Shown: in pieces, positions 1 to 11,574 of the stretch | Layout of the letters: each line of letters opens with the position of its first letter | How positions within the stretch are numbered: position 1 is the first letter of the stretch | Source: Neofusicoccum parvum | Lineage: Eukaryota > Ascomycota > Dothideomycetes > Botryosphaeriales > Botryosphaeriaceae | Assembly: GCA_020912385.1 (NCBI GenBank) | Contig: CP087206.1 | Coordinates: forward strand, 3,720,001 to 3,784,000 | Reading direction: 5' to 3' | DNA length: 64,000 bases | Program-made: the position numbers and the translations under genes | The notes under the pieces: model-generated | Seen by the model: the letters and a program-made list of their open reading frames with translations, nothing else | Told to the model about the DNA's origin: nothing | The model's database searches: none

Positions 1-54
1 GATGTGGCCCTGGTAGGGATATGCGTGCTGAAAGATATCGGAAGGAGTGCTTGT

Positions 55-2115
55 CTACACCACGAGCTCACCCAGGCCTAGTCCCCTTCTCCTGCGCGCC
101 TTGGCGACCAGTCTTGTCCGCGCATCGGCGTCCACGTCGAAGTCATTCGCCCACTCCGTCTGCCTGGCGTAGCCGGCGGCGCGGCCCAACCGCCTGGTAG
201 CCTGGCTCAAGCTGGGTCTCTCGCGTCGATGCACCTCTTCCTCTGTCAGGACGCCGGCGCGCTCGCCCCAGCTGGCGCGTTCGAACTCCATGATGCCGCC
301 AAACTTCCCGTCGCTGTTCGCAACGAAGAAGCTGGAGCCGTCGGGTACGAAGCTGACACCGCTGACGGAGCCAAAGAAGTCCAGTGTCTGGGCACGGTCG
401 AAGGTCTGCCCGTCGATAACGCTGACCACGTCGTCTGCCTCCGCCGATAGCAGCACGCGCCGTCCACCACCAACGGGGCTGAAGTGCAGGCTGCGTGGGC
501 ATGCCATGGTTGAGGCAATGATAGACAGTGGCTGCCGCCACCAACGTGCGTCGTATACCACGACCTTTGAGTCCTGGGCGCCGGTGGCAAGATGGATGCC
601 GTCATCAGCCCAGGCGCAGGCAAATGTGTGCTCGTCGTGTGCAGGGAGGCGTTCGAACGGACGGCCGGTTTCAGCGTCGGTGATGAGTGTTTCGTGGAAG
701 TCGCCGACGACCATGCGCATGCGGCCATTGGGCGAGGTGGCGGAGCAGTTGATGGCTTCTTCATAACCGAAATCGTAGACAAAGCTGTTCGTGGAGCAGT
801 CCAGAACGCGAAGGCGTTTGTCGTTGGACGAGAACGCTGCCATGTTGCCGCCCGTGCCACGGTTGGCAAAGGTGTGCACGTGGTTGGTGATGCCGTTGGG
901 CTCGTGCGTAATGAAGCCTTGCGTAGGCTTGCTGCCGTATTCCGAATGCAAGTCGACGAGTGCGTATTCGCCGTGGAAGCCACCTGCGATAAGAATATTC
1001 TCCGAAGCGGTCATGGATGTTATATCGAATGTGGCCGAATGCAGGGAATCAAAGTGGGACCTGGTCAGATCCATGACACAGCTGGTCGAGTTGCCCAACG
1101 AATCCGTGCGCATCACTCTCGACCGGCCTGCATAGAATATGTCGTTTCGCGACGTCGCAGCGATGAGGTTGCGCAGCTGGAAATGGGCGATCAAGGCCTG
1201 GTGATTGGTGTTCATTCTCCGAAAGCGGAAGAAGCTTTCGGAACTGGGCAGTTTCCTGGCAACCCTGGGCGGAAGCACGCCGACGCGACCTATCGAGAGC
1301 TGATAGAGCCGGGTGCGGGCGTCCCTGGCAGCCTCCCGAGCTGTCTCGAGCTTGTCCCAGTTGATGCCTTGGATGTCGTACCGGTTGCCTTGGAGGTCTT
1401 CTCTTGAAATAGACCGAGGGCGGTCCCAGTGCTTGACTCTTGAGGCCTCCTGCCCGATCTTGCTTAGCCCATACTCTGGTCTGCCGCCGGCCACTCTCCA
1501 GGTGTCCATGAATTTGCAGATATCTGACTTGAAGTTGTAGTCGTCAACAGAAGGCGTGTTCACCTCGTAGTCCTCCCAGTAAGGCGGTATTGCAAACTGC
1601 GAGTTCCCGAGGTTGAATGACGTTGGCTGGAGGTTCATAGGAATATAGGGTGTAGAGATGCCGTTGCCACCTACGGCTGTCAGAGTCGTCAGCATCCCTC
1701 CTTGCACGGGGAAGGTCTGAGCCCATGTGGGCTCTGGCTCCTCGGCCGTCGAGGAGGAAGTGTCGTCCATGGGTTGCTGAGGTGCCGAGGGCAGCAGCTG
1801 TGAGAAGGGTGGGATGGTGGGCTGGAGACCGAAGTCGAAGCCCAGGAAGGCCTCGCCTGACGGGATGGGGACGCCACCGGGCTGGGTGTCCTCCATATCG
1901 GAGTCGGGGTCCTCAGGCAGGCCGTCCATGTCTTGCTCGGTGTCGCCGTGGTACGCGGAGTCCTGGGAGGAGGGATCCATCTGGAGGTGGGAGGACGGCG
2001 GACTTATGCGGTAGGGGAAGCCAGAGTGCGGCGGGCCCGGGTCTAATGCGGGCTGGGGGACAGGGTGGTTCTGCACGGCGGCCGGGAGGAAGATGTCATG
2101 CCCAGCGCTAGCCAT
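55..2115 (-). CDS. WD40-repeat protein (S. pombe C2A9.03-like)
   Basis: Single open frame of 686 codons ending in TAG at 55-57. The frame runs four codons further upstream only to a TTG, so I take the ATG at 2113-2115. The first ~200 residues are Pro/Ser/Asp-rich and probably disordered. A conserved block containing YDIQGINWDKL lies near residues 245-275, followed by a beta-rich region (about 330-640) with degenerate WD40 blades, for example segments ending in VLDCSTNSFVYDF and VVVYDARWW. This layout fits the fungal family typified by the uncharacterised WD-repeat protein C2A9.03 of fission yeast. The family has no agreed function, so a scaffold role is only inferred from the propeller. The C-terminus is basic (RRRRG). 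No intron is needed. Its upstream side faces the 3' end of the chitin synthase gene, 1.3 kb away. Confidence 0.75.
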   Translation of the reverse strand: MASAGHDIFLPAAVQNHPVPQPALDPGPPHSGFPYRISPPSSHLQMDPSSQDSAYHGDTEQDMDGLPEDPDSDMEDTQPGGVPIPSGEAFLGFDFGLQPTIPPFSQLLPSAPQQPMDDTSSSTAEEPEPTWAQTFPVQGGMLTTLTAVGGNGISTPYIPMNLQPTSFNLGNSQFAIPPYWEDYEVNTPSVDDYNFKSDICKFMDTWRVAGGRPEYGLSKIGQEASRVKHWDRPRSISREDLQGNRYDIQGINWDKLETAREAARDARTRLYQLSIGRVGVLPPRVARKLPSSESFFRFRRMNTNHQALIAHFQLRNLIAATSRNDIFYAGRSRVMRTDSLGNSTSCVMDLTRSHFDSLHSATFDITSMTASENILIAGGFHGEYALVDLHSEYGSKPTQGFITHEPNGITNHVHTFANRGTGGNMAAFSSNDKRLRVLDCSTNSFVYDFGYEEAINCSATSPNGRMRMVVGDFHETLITDAETGRPFERLPAHDEHTFACAWADDGIHLATGAQDSKVVVYDARWWRQPLSIIASTMACPRSLHFSPVGGGRRVLLSAEADDVVSVIDGQTFDRAQTLDFFGSVSGVSFVPDGSSFFVANSDGKFGGIMEFERASWGERAGVLTEEEVHRRERPSLSQATRRLGRAAGYARQTEWANDFDVDADARTRLVAKARRRRGLGLGELVV

Positions 2116-3453
2116 GACGGGCGCCAAAACGGCGCGGAGGAATCGGCGCGCGCAGACGGGCGGCGGGCGTGCTGGGGGGCGCCTGGCGCGACAGAGAAGG
2201 TGCTGGTGGGCGCCTGGGGGCTAAAGAATATGTAGGATATGCGAAGAAGTCGAAAAACGGCGTATGTGCAGGGCTGCGCGCGGGGAGCCACGAGACGTGC
2301 AGTATGTACAATGCTCTTGGGCGTTCACGTTAGCTCTGCCAGGCCGGCAAGCTGCATGACAGAACGGGCGGCGCTTGAGCCAGGGCACTGGGACTGGGGC
2401 GACTGCGCGCTTGGGCAGGTCTGGGGGGAGTGCTGGGGAGCGGAAGCTGTCTCGGAGGGCTGGGGTCGCGTGCGGGCGCGCGGATTGGCCGTTGGGGCTG
2501 GGCGGAGGGTGATACAGGACGGGCGGCGGCGACTGGGAGAGAGCGGCGAGCATCAGCGCCGGCGCTGGGCCAGGGCTCGTCGTCTTTTGGCGGCTGGCGG
2601 GCGCGCGAGATGCGCTCGGCCGCGGCGCGGGGACGATCTGCGGGCCGGGGCAGCAGGGAGCAGGCGGCCAAGGGTCGGCGGCAGCGATAAGGGCGGCCGC
2701 TGCGGCTTGCGAGGGCTCTGGCGAGCGGGGGCCGCGCTGGGCGGGAGCGGGGGGCAGCGTGCGCCGCGGCTCTGCGGTGGTTACTGGCGGAGGCACACCA
2801 TCGCAACGTGTGCGCGCTGCTGGGTAACGGGGCCGTTAACACGTTCAACACGCGCTCGTCGTCGCCGTGTGGGGTTGGCGGTGCCGGCGCGGTGGAGCAG
2901 GGGCCGCGGGCAGCGCGGTCTGCATTGGGGCTGGAAGCGGGAGGTGGTCCGATGCACGTCTGCATGCTGCATCGAATGTGTTCGCGGTTGCACCGTCATG
3001 TGCGTCGGGCTGCGCGTGGCCCTGGACGGCGCACCAACGCTCGCGCGCCGAAGCCGCGCAGACGCTGCCCGCGCGCGCCGCCGTGGGAGCGCTCGCCGCT
3101 GCTCGTCAATTAATTACGTCGTTATTCGCGAAGGGCTACATACACGCGCTGGCCCGCCTGCCAGTGGCGCCGCCAGCACTCATTAAAACCCGCATTACCC
3201 GCCCGTCAGCTCGGCTCCGCCCGTCATGCAAGTGCGAGCAGCGCACGTTTGCAGATGCTGCTGGCAAAAAGGCCCGTGTCGGGATCTGTCCAGCTGCGCG
3301 TCGCCTCCCCCCGCGCCGCCCAATCAGCCCGCGCCGCCCCTCTGCACCTGCCGGATCATCTCTGTGCCGGTGCCACCAGCTGCAGCTTTCAGACGCGCTG
3401 AGAAACCAAATGCCCTTGGCCACCTCCCGGAGAAACGCCACCATGCAGGATGA
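2116..3453. other. Intergenic, promoter side of the WD40 gene
   Basis: This 1.34-kb GC-rich stretch lies between the start of the WD40 gene and the stop of the chitin synthase gene (both on the minus strand). It must hold the WD40 promoter and 5' UTR and the chitin synthase 3' UTR. Several ATG-led frames of 60-315 codons occur on both strands. They are Arg/Ala/Gly/Pro-rich, mutually overlapping and typical of non-coding GC-rich DNA. I see no RNA gene or repeat. Confidence 0.5.
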
Positions 3454-6400
3454 TTAATGCTCATAGTACGCTTCGTATCCTTGCTGCTGCTGATGCGAGT
3501 GCGCCGCCCATCCTCCCGCCGATGTGTTCTGCTGCGACCACCCGGCGCTGGAGCCCTTGATCCTGCGTTCTACACATCCTTCCAGTCAGCGCTGCATCAT
3601 CGAATCTCAACCAGCCAGGGGCGCCTACCGTGCTCGAAGTCCTGCCACCTCTTCATCGTGATCTTGCTGCTGTCGAACTCGCCGTCGTCCTCGTGCCCGC
3701 CCTTCTTCGTCTCGCCGTCCGTCTTGCGCGTGTCACCCCACGTGAAGTCATCGAACTTCCAGTAGGCGTACGTCGGGAGGACGAAGTTCCAGATGGGCAA
3801 TGACACGAGGTAGATCATCATCCATGCCACGTACGACCACCGATGAGCGGTGAGCACAATCAGGATAGCCGGCAGGCCGAGAATGAGCGCAAGCAGAACC
3901 AGCGGAATCGTCGGCGCTTCCGTGTGCTCGATCGCCGCCTTGATGGCAATTGCAACTGTGTACGCGTTAGCAACCCAACCTCATCGAGGCGTCGATCGGA
4001 ATCAGCTTACTCAGATAGATGGTGAACGAGATGGCCGCCGGCAGCACAAGAGTGCCGACAAGCTCGATGAAGACCACGAACTGCATGCTGAAGCAGAAGG
4101 TGCCGCACAGGTCCCTGACGAGAACGAGCTCCATCAGGTTGTGGACCGTACTGTTGATCCACCGACGCCGCTGCGAGAGCAAAACCTTGAACTCGTCCGG
4201 AACCGTCGTCTTGCAGACTGCTTGTGGAACAAACACTTGCTTGCGCTTCGGGAACGTCTTCAGCATCAGCGTTGACAGGTAACGGTCCTCGCCGAGAAGA
4301 AGCAAGTTCTTCTTGTGCAGCGTGTCGACGACGTTCTCAGAGTAGTGCTCGACAACATCGGGGTTAGCAAGGATAGGCACCCAGTAGTTCTGGCCGCCCT
4401 TGGGGGCCTTGATGCGGTACATGCAGAAGCAGCCAGGCAAGCACGTTACACCACCAAAGACGGATTCGAAAGATTTGGCCTGATGATGAGAAATGAAGTA
4501 CCTGCTACCGGTTAGGGAATCGCATGTCGATCACACGCACAGACGCTGAAAACTTACTCGAAGACCTGAATCATGGAAACCCACGATTGGCGCTTGTTGG
4601 CGATCTTAGTCTCACCGCACAACCCCATAATCTCGGGATCTTTGACCATGGCGGAGATCATGTGCGTCAGAGAATCAGGGAAAACCTTGGTATCCGCATC
4701 GACCATCAGCACAATTTCGTAGAAGTCCGGAGAAATTCCGGTAATCTTCCAGATTCCGTTGAACATCTCGAATTCGAGCTCCGTCATGCGCTCGTCAAAC
4801 ATAACCTTCTGGAGGAACGACATCAGGATGATCTGACTGTCACGCTTTCCACGGTTTCCGGGCTTGGACTTGCCGGCTTCCTCGGGAGTGCCGCACTTGA
4901 CGACGAGCATCATCGGCACTCGCTGCTGCTTCTCAGCTGGGATGCGCGAGTTGTCGCCGTAGTCGTAGAAACCAGAGTAGATCTTGGCCATGTTGTGTCT
5001 CTTCGAACCACTGGCAACGGCAACATAGGAGAATGGCTGAACCTCGTCGGGCAGGACTGCGTGATCCTTCATCATGCCGAGACAAATCTCCGGAGTCGAA
5101 AACTCCTCTCCCTTGCCTTTGATGATACCGTCGCAAATAACAAGGATGAGCTTGTGGCTGTTGGGGTACTCGGTTGTAGCGACGGAATCCAGCGTTGTCC
5201 GAATGCCCTCTTCACCTTCGGAATACGTGGTAACAAGGCAAATGGAGTGTGCGAGGGGATACCCAAACGGCTGCCATTCTGGAGGAGGTTGTGGAACCAC
5301 AGCTTCGTGGATGAAGCCTGCCGGCCCGGGACCTTCAGATTCTCCCATGTAGCTAGAATACCGCTGGTCGGAGGAGGGTGGAATCATCAAGCTCGTGCGG
5401 CTGTCACCTCCACCGGACCTGCTGTTCATATCATAACCAAGAGTGCCTTCACTGCGATTGCCTTGTTTGTAGACGGGATTCATGAGCCGAGCAGTAGAGT
5501 TCTGACTTGCCATGGTTGTTGGCGGCGGCCGAGACTTGCCAGAATCAATTGCATAGGGGCTGGTGAACCTGGACGTTGACGGGAAGAACTTGCTACTGCG
5601 TTTGTTGTTCCGATCTACCGGTCCGGGTCCAGTGGCGTCGGCAAGCTTTGGCGGAGCACGGTAGATGTCATCGGCCCAATCTTCAATCTCCTTCTGTCTC
5701 TTCTTATTGTTGAGACCGAGTCCGGACTTGTCAGCGGCGTATTTCTTGGAGAGCCACCATTGAAAGGCCAGAGCGAGGAGGAACTTGGCGAGGACGATCG
5801 AGAGGATAAAGGCAAGCGAAACGTAAAGAACCACCTTGGAGGCAATACAACCGATGCTCTCGGTGTCGATGGAGCCAACCTTGATGATTTCCGAAAAGCA
5901 TTTAGCAATTTGCTTGTCTGTCGCTGACGTGAACGAGCGAGTGACATCAACACCACGGAGAGCGGAATTCTGCCGAATGTCATCAAATCGACTAGGATAT
6001 GAAACCTGAGTTGTGTTGAACCATTCCAGAAGGTTTAGATCAAGCACGTCGCCGTTGTACACCATGAGATTCCGGCTCGAGTTCTTCACATCGTCCCACG
6101 TGAAAAAGACGTCTCCGTCACTGTCGAGACTGTAGAAGGCGCTGCGGGAACTGCTTTGCGTGTGGCATGCGTAACCGGTGTAATACGGGACCGTGAAGTT
6201 CGGCTTCGAAGAACCGTCCTGATTGAAAGTATTGCAGGGGAAGTACCAGGCAAGCTCGTTGCCGTTGTCCTTCGTGGGAACGTCCGTGTTGTCGGCGGCG
6301 GTGATCAGCCCTTTGCAGTGGCCGTTGACGTTCTGGAACAAAAAGCTCCCGTCTTTACCCCCCTGCTTCTCCGGAAGATCGAAAAGGACGTTTGCACCCT

Positions 6401-7367
6401 CGGGAATTCCGCGCACCCAAGGATGAGACGACCTGGAGAGGTCGTATGCTTTTCCATGGATGATCATGTATCCAGTGTCCACCTTGTTCACTTGCAACCG
6501 CATTGGGCCACCGTTAGGACAAACTGTTTGGGTGAAGCCAAACGTCAGATAACCGACAAAAGCGCAGATCAGCATGATGATGCTGATCAAGCCGATCTTC
6601 TCACGCCAGGCTTGCTGCTGCGCTTTTTGCGGCATTCCAAAACAACGCAACAGACAGCCAGGAGCCCAGAAGGTGATGATTGCGCAATACACGCTCCACA
6701 AACTCGGGGGTCTCTCCCCGTTGCGGATCCGCTGCCGAGCCTTCGCGTCCTTGTCCTTCTTGCTCGCTTCTTGCCGAGTGGATCTGCGCTGGAGCCTACG
6801 ATCGGCACCCGCGTGTCGGTTGTGGGCCTCTTTTTTTTCGTTGTAGTAATTGTTCCCGGTGCTTTGCTGGTTGGCCCGTGGAGCCATGCCCTTGATGTCC
6901 GTACTTTCCGAGCTGGCCGTCTCGGCCTCGTCGTGGTTCTCGGTGAGCGGGTCATTGCCAGTGGTCGAGGGCCGCACATTCATGTTGCCGGCATGCTGGC
7001 GGTAGTGGTAGTTGGGGTGGTCGCGGTCGATGCGACTGCGCTCCGGCCTGACAAGACTGCGCTTGCGGTTCAAGTCTTGCCCGGCCTGCATCATCGGATC
7101 GTGCTCGCGAGCAGTCGGTGTCCCTGGCGACGGCAGGGCGTTGCCTGAGGAGGGATGGCGAGAATGCTCTTTCCGTGGGGTCGTCCGTGAGGCGCGAGAT
7201 GCGTGGGAAGTGCGCGAGTCGTGCGACGGCCTGTTCTCTGCGTCCGAGGGCCTGCGACGGCGGGTGGACGAGTCTCGACGGGACGAGCGGCCGTGGGAAC
7301 TGTGGCGAGTGTGGACCTGTTCGCGCCGCCGCGGCGAGGGCGGCTGCGTCCTGAGCGGTAGCGACAT
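3454..7367 (-). CDS. CHS3: Class IV chitin synthase (Chs3 type)
   Basis: Makes chitin from UDP-GlcNAc at the plasma membrane. Four exons on the minus strand: 7367-4558, 4501-4011, 3955-3629 and 3569-3454. They give 1247 residues, usual for class IV. The first ~200 residues are Arg/Ser-rich and disordered. Two hydrophobic segments follow (near 210-270), then a cytochrome b5-like region (about 280-400), another membrane segment (near 480-510) and the glycosyltransferase-2 core. Catalytic motifs visible are EDRYL (about 1008-1012) and QRRRW (about 1047-1051). Further membrane helices follow. The introns (56, 55 and 59 bp) have GTAAGT/GTAAGC/GTAGGC donors. Reading through the last intron hits TGA at 3597-3599. 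Splicing it restores the family-like FEHERR and adds a short Gln/Tyr-rich tail ending EAYYEH. The gene is divergent from a Skt5-like activator, whose family is required for Chs3 activity in yeast. Confidence 0.95.
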
Positions 7368-9501
7368 GTTGCGCGGCGCTGTTGCGGGTTAGTTCGCATT
7401 CCGACGATGCCCTGGAAGGCCGAGGGCACAGCGGCGCTCGGGCATTCGCACAGCAGGGACAGACGTACCGCGGGGCCAGCGGCACCCAGGCTGTTAAGAG
7501 CGGCCTGCTCGCTTGCTCGCTGCACCCGTCCGAGGCGGTTTGACAGGCGCCGGGGAGGGTGTGAGGAAGTGAAGCTTAACGAGGGACTGCGGCGGTCGGG
7601 TGCACCGGGGGAACGAGCAGCTGGAATTGTGCACGCGGCGGCAGGGTGCAGATGGCAGAGCGGGATGCTGAACGAAGGTTGTGTCGTGCGTGTGTCTGCA
7701 GCGAGCGGGAAGTTACACGACAGAAACGAGCGGCGGTTTGTTTGGGCTGGGCGCTGGGGAGCTCAGCAAGGCCGGACCACGCCAGCAGCAGGCCAGGTGC
7801 GCCTGGGGAAGTAGTCAACAAAGCGGCCTCGGGTGTGCAGGGTGCCCCTGACGCGAGCGAATGACGGCGAGGCCAACGGCGCCGGCTGAATGCGCTTCCT
7901 GCTGCCACACTGCGGGATTAGCGACATGGAGGGCGGCGCGGAGCCTATTCTTGGACCGAGTGGCGCGTTGCTAGAGCGATTTGCGCCTCCCGTGTTGCCG
8001 CCTGACTCTGGTCTTCACGAGAAAATGTCACCTCATGCCAGACCCGGGGCGCCGCCCGCGCCCGCCGCGGAGGGTGCTGGAGGATTAAATGCAGCGCCGC
8101 CGCCGCCCCGCACGCCGCGGCCAGGCACGCCAGCGCAGCGCACGCACTACGTAGATGCGGCTCCTTGGCCGCTGCCCGTTGCGGCAGTCGCTGCGGCACT
8201 CTCTATTTCAGGCCTCGTCGCAGGCTGCGCGTGACGTGCGGCTGGCGGGCGGTTGGCAGGGCCACAGGGCCGCCGGCAGGGCTGGACGACTCCCGCGCCA
8301 GGTTGCGCTACCCACACTGGCACTGTGGGGCGCGGCGTGTTGGTGGCAGAGCGTGACAGCGCGCGGCGGCAATGGCACGATTGAAGGGTCCATCGCACGC
8401 GTCAGAGATCAATGGCGTCCCAGGGCGCTCGGCAAGCTCCTCGCGCCCAACCGCCGTGAAGAGAGCCGAGTTGCCCGCCCCAGACGTGCGCCTGGCCTGA
8501 AACGGACCAGGCCTGCAGGGCGCAGCGCGGCGCCCGCGCGGCGAGGTTTTGCGTCGAAATCCTCCGCCCAGATGACGACGTCGGCCGATCGCAATGCCTC
8601 GCGCGTTCCGCAGCCTCGCGGATAGAGTTGGCCGCTACCGGTGCGCCTCCGCCAGTGGCCGCTGCACGTTGATGACTTGAGTGCGCGGCTGCTCTGGAAG
8701 CTTCCTGCCCGAGGTATATACCACCGCACGGAGCGGGCGGGCTAGCATGCGCTCTGCTTCCTCCATAATCTCCCCCGTGCCCCAAGCCGCGCCCCGAGCG
8801 CCTCGATAATTGCCAACCGCTGCTGCGAGTAGCGCGGCCGCTTTCTAGAAGCCGCCCGTCTTCCATTCCTCGCCGGTCCGCCCCCAAAGGCGAAGGGACG
8901 CTACGCGGAGCATCTGGCAGCACCAGGAGCACGCCCGCCGCAGGCAATACGAACGCAACGCCGCCGCCGCCCCGGCTGCCCGCCCTCAGCGCCCGCGAGG
9001 CCGTCGTCGCCTGCTGCGCTGCCCGGCGCCCGCGCTGATATTGCCAAGGGGCCTCCGCGCACTGCAACGCCCGGCGTCAAAGAGCGTCGCACCCGCACGC
9101 GCAGACACACGGCCACTCAGCGTCCGCGGCGGCCAGACGCCCCGCCCAGGTCCTGCTCACGCCCGGTAAGACCCTCGCCGATCCAATTCTCCGGGTGTTC
9201 CTGCGGTCCCTGCAGAAAGCGGCGCATACATACCCGCAGCAGCTGCGGCACTCCGGCGCTGCCGCCTGTTGGACCTCGACTCCATGCACCGCTGACTGCG
9301 ACCAGCCCGCCCTCACGCTCTACCTGCGACTTGCCCCCAGGACGCACTGATCGCCGCCTCTCGACCGCGCGGGTATCGTCGTCGATCTCCCACCTGCGCT
9401 ATCGATCCGCCGCTCTATCTCTCGCGCCACGAGTAAGGGTCTAGATAAGGTTGCGATCTTGCTAGGGTCCACGAGATAGAGCAGCTGTCTGCGCCGTTGC
9501 C
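7368..9501. promoter_or_regulatory. Shared divergent promoter region, CHS3/SKT5
   Basis: This 2.13-kb interval separates the start codons of the chitin synthase (-) and the Sel1-repeat activator (+), so it must contain both promoters and 5' UTRs. It is GC-rich with no convincing coding frame. A TATA-like run (GGTATATACC) sits near 8714-8723. The last 200 bases before the activator are pyrimidine-rich, as often seen in fungal 5' UTRs. No binding site can be assigned with confidence by eye. Confidence 0.5.
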
Positions 9502-11574
9502 ATGGGCTACCAAGATGCCGTCCAGGTAGATCGCGCCCCACTGCCGGCCAGCCAGGGCGCATCGCAACCCTATCCCTCGCCGCCGTCGCCCGCCTCGCCG
9601 CGCCGCAAGCCCATCAACGGCCACCAAAGCCACCCCTCCATCACCCTCCAGGGCCCCGCCCGCGATGGCGCCCGCGCCGACGCCCCCACGTCTGCTCCGG
9701 ATAACAGGGCGTCGGTCCAGTCACGGGTCTCTGTGGTGTCGAACGGCTCCCGCGACATCGAGACTCCTGAGCCTGACAGGTACCGCGACTCTGTTGCCTC
9801 TATGGCCGTCCGAGGCCATGTCCCCTACCGCCAGGCCCACATCAGCGTCATGTCGAACAGCCCGCCCGCTTCCGTGGCTGGCGACGTGCTCTCGGACGAC
9901 TTCAAGAGACACACCATCGCGTCGGACATGCGCTACGAGGACGTGCAGGAGGAAGAGGAGCAGCAGTACGAGCGCCCGCAGTACTTCCACGAGCCCTACC
10001 AGGTACAGCCGCCCGCAAAGGTGAAGAAGGCGGAACGTCAAGACCGCGTGAAATCGACATATTCGGATTCCCAAGGCTCTTCCAGTGGCCAGAGCTCAGG
10101 CCCTCGCGTCGGTCTAGCCCAGCCTCGTTCGACTCTTGCTCGTCCGGCTTCCGCGTTCACTTTAAACCCTCGCGAGCGTCACCCGTCGCCTGGCTCGGGC
10201 GACCTTCTTGGACCGTCCCCCAGCGGATCCCCTTCGCCTTACGCTCGCCCCTCGTCGACCAACCGGCGCTCTCCGGATCACCGGCCTGCTTCGTACGTGG
10301 ATCTGTTGAACAACGTCCCTTACGCACAGCAAATCGCCCCAACGCAGGACCTTACGCAGAGTGCTCTGCGAACTCTTGTCGGGAGCGATGCGTCTCTCCT
10401 TGACACCCAGAAGACAGTGGAAATGTACATGGCAAACGTGAAGAAGACCCCGGAACTCTCAGTTCAGTATGAGTTTGCCGTATTCCTTGTTCAAGCGGCG
10501 AAGGAGTTCATTCATTCCGAAGATCCGGCGAAAAAAGCTTATGCCGAGACGGTGATGGTCAAGGAGGCCAGACAGATCCTTGGGCGGTTGGCGGATCGAA
10601 GCTATCCATTTGCCCAGTACCTCCTCGCGGACGGATACTATTCCGGCTTCTTCAACAAAGGAAAACCAGACCAGGAGAAGGCGTTCCCGCTTTTCGTCGC
10701 AGCGAGCAAGCACGGCCATGCCGAGTCCGGTTACCGCGCAGGCCTCATGTACGAGCATGGCTGGGGATGTCGCAAAGACTTGGCCAAAGCTGCTCAATTC
10801 TACCGCGCCTCAGCTTCCAAGAACCACCCCGGTGCTGCGTCCCGCCTTGGTCACGCCTGCATCTTCGGAGAACTGGGACTCGGCCGACGGGACCGTGAGG
10901 GGTTAAAATGGCTGAAGCGTGCATCGGAATCCGGGGACCCGCAATACAACACAGGGCCTCTCCTTCTTGCGAAACTTCATGAGAATGGCCACGGCGACGA
11001 CTGCTTCAAGGATGAGGTGTATGCCGCGCAGCTGTACACCCAGGCGGCAGAGCTGGGCAACGCGGAAGCTTGCCTGAAGATGGGAGAGTGCTACGAGCAC
11101 GGCCTGCTTGGGTGTCCGAAGGATCCCGCTCTCAGTGTCCATTTCTACACTGGTGCTGCTATGCAGGATATTCCACAGGCCATGATGAATCTTTGTGCTT
11201 GGTACCTGATCGGCGCGCCTCCCGTCCTGGAGAAGGATGAGAATGAGTCGTACGAATGGGCAAAGCGTGCTGCAGAAATGGGTAAGTCGGCGATCTTGTC
11301 CTTCGTTTTCCGCACCGTCGATGATGTTAATAGTGTCATTATAGGATTTACGAAGGCCGAATACGCGGTCGGCTACTTCACTGAAATGGGCATTGGCTGC
11401 AGACGCGACCCGCTCGAGGCGAACGTCTGGTACGTCAGAGCTGCCGACAAGGGCGAACCACGTGCAAAGCAGCGTCTCGCCATCATCCGAGCGGCGGCCT
11501 CTGGAGAAACGGGCGCAGTTCAGTCCGAAGGGAAGAAAAAGGGTAAGGACGACAAAGACTGTGTGGTCATGTAA
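9502..11574 (+). CDS. SKT5: Sel1-repeat chitin synthase activator, CaaX-ended
   Basis: Two exons, 9502-11281 and 11345-11574, give 669 residues. Residues 1-270 are Pro/Ser-rich and disordered. From about 300 onward come Sel1/TPR-like repeats, with recurring pieces such as AGLMYEHGWGC, LAKLHENGHG, KMGECYEHG and GYFTEMGIGC. The protein ends in a Lys/Asp-rich stretch and CVVM, a CaaX prenylation box. Sel1 repeats plus a C-terminal CaaX are the signature of Skt5/Chs4-type regulators, which bind Chs3 and bring it to the bud neck or septum in yeast. Filamentous fungi carry several such proteins, so exact orthology within the family is uncertain. The 63-bp intron (GTAAGT...ATAG) is a multiple of three without a stop, so it is easily overlooked. 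Splicing gives EMGFTKAEYAVGYF. Confidence 0.9.
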   Translation: MGYQDAVQVDRAPLPASQGASQPYPSPPSPASPRRKPINGHQSHPSITLQGPARDGARADAPTSAPDNRASVQSRVSVVSNGSRDIETPEPDRYRDSVASMAVRGHVPYRQAHISVMSNSPPASVAGDVLSDDFKRHTIASDMRYEDVQEEEEQQYERPQYFHEPYQVQPPAKVKKAERQDRVKSTYSDSQGSSSGQSSGPRVGLAQPRSTLARPASAFTLNPRERHPSPGSGDLLGPSPSGSPSPYARPSSTNRRSPDHRPASYVDLLNNVPYAQQIAPTQDLTQSALRTLVGSDASLLDTQKTVEMYMANVKKTPELSVQYEFAVFLVQAAKEFIHSEDPAKKAYAETVMVKEARQILGRLADRSYPFAQYLLADGYYSGFFNKGKPDQEKAFPLFVAASKHGHAESGYRAGLMYEHGWGCRKDLAKAAQFYRASASKNHPGAASRLGHACIFGELGLGRRDREGLKWLKRASESGDPQYNTGPLLLAKLHENGHGDDCFKDEVYAAQLYTQAAELGNAEACLKMGECYEHGLLGCPKDPALSVHFYTGAAMQDIPQAMMNLCAWYLIGAPPVLEKDENESYEWAKRAAEMGKSAILSFVFRTVDDVNSVIIGFTKAEYAVGYFTEMGIGCRRDPLEANVWYVRAADKGEPRAKQRLAIIRAAASGETGAVQSEGKKKGKDDKDCVVM

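Noticed and set aside
55..2127. Start of the WD40 gene four codons upstream of the ATG
   Set aside because: That codon is TTG; nuclear fungal genes start at ATG, so 2115 was used.
2239..3186. 315-codon plus-strand frame upstream of the WD40 gene
   Set aside because: Extreme Arg/Gly/Ala content, overlapping frames of similar length on the other strand and no domain; typical of GC-rich non-coding DNA.
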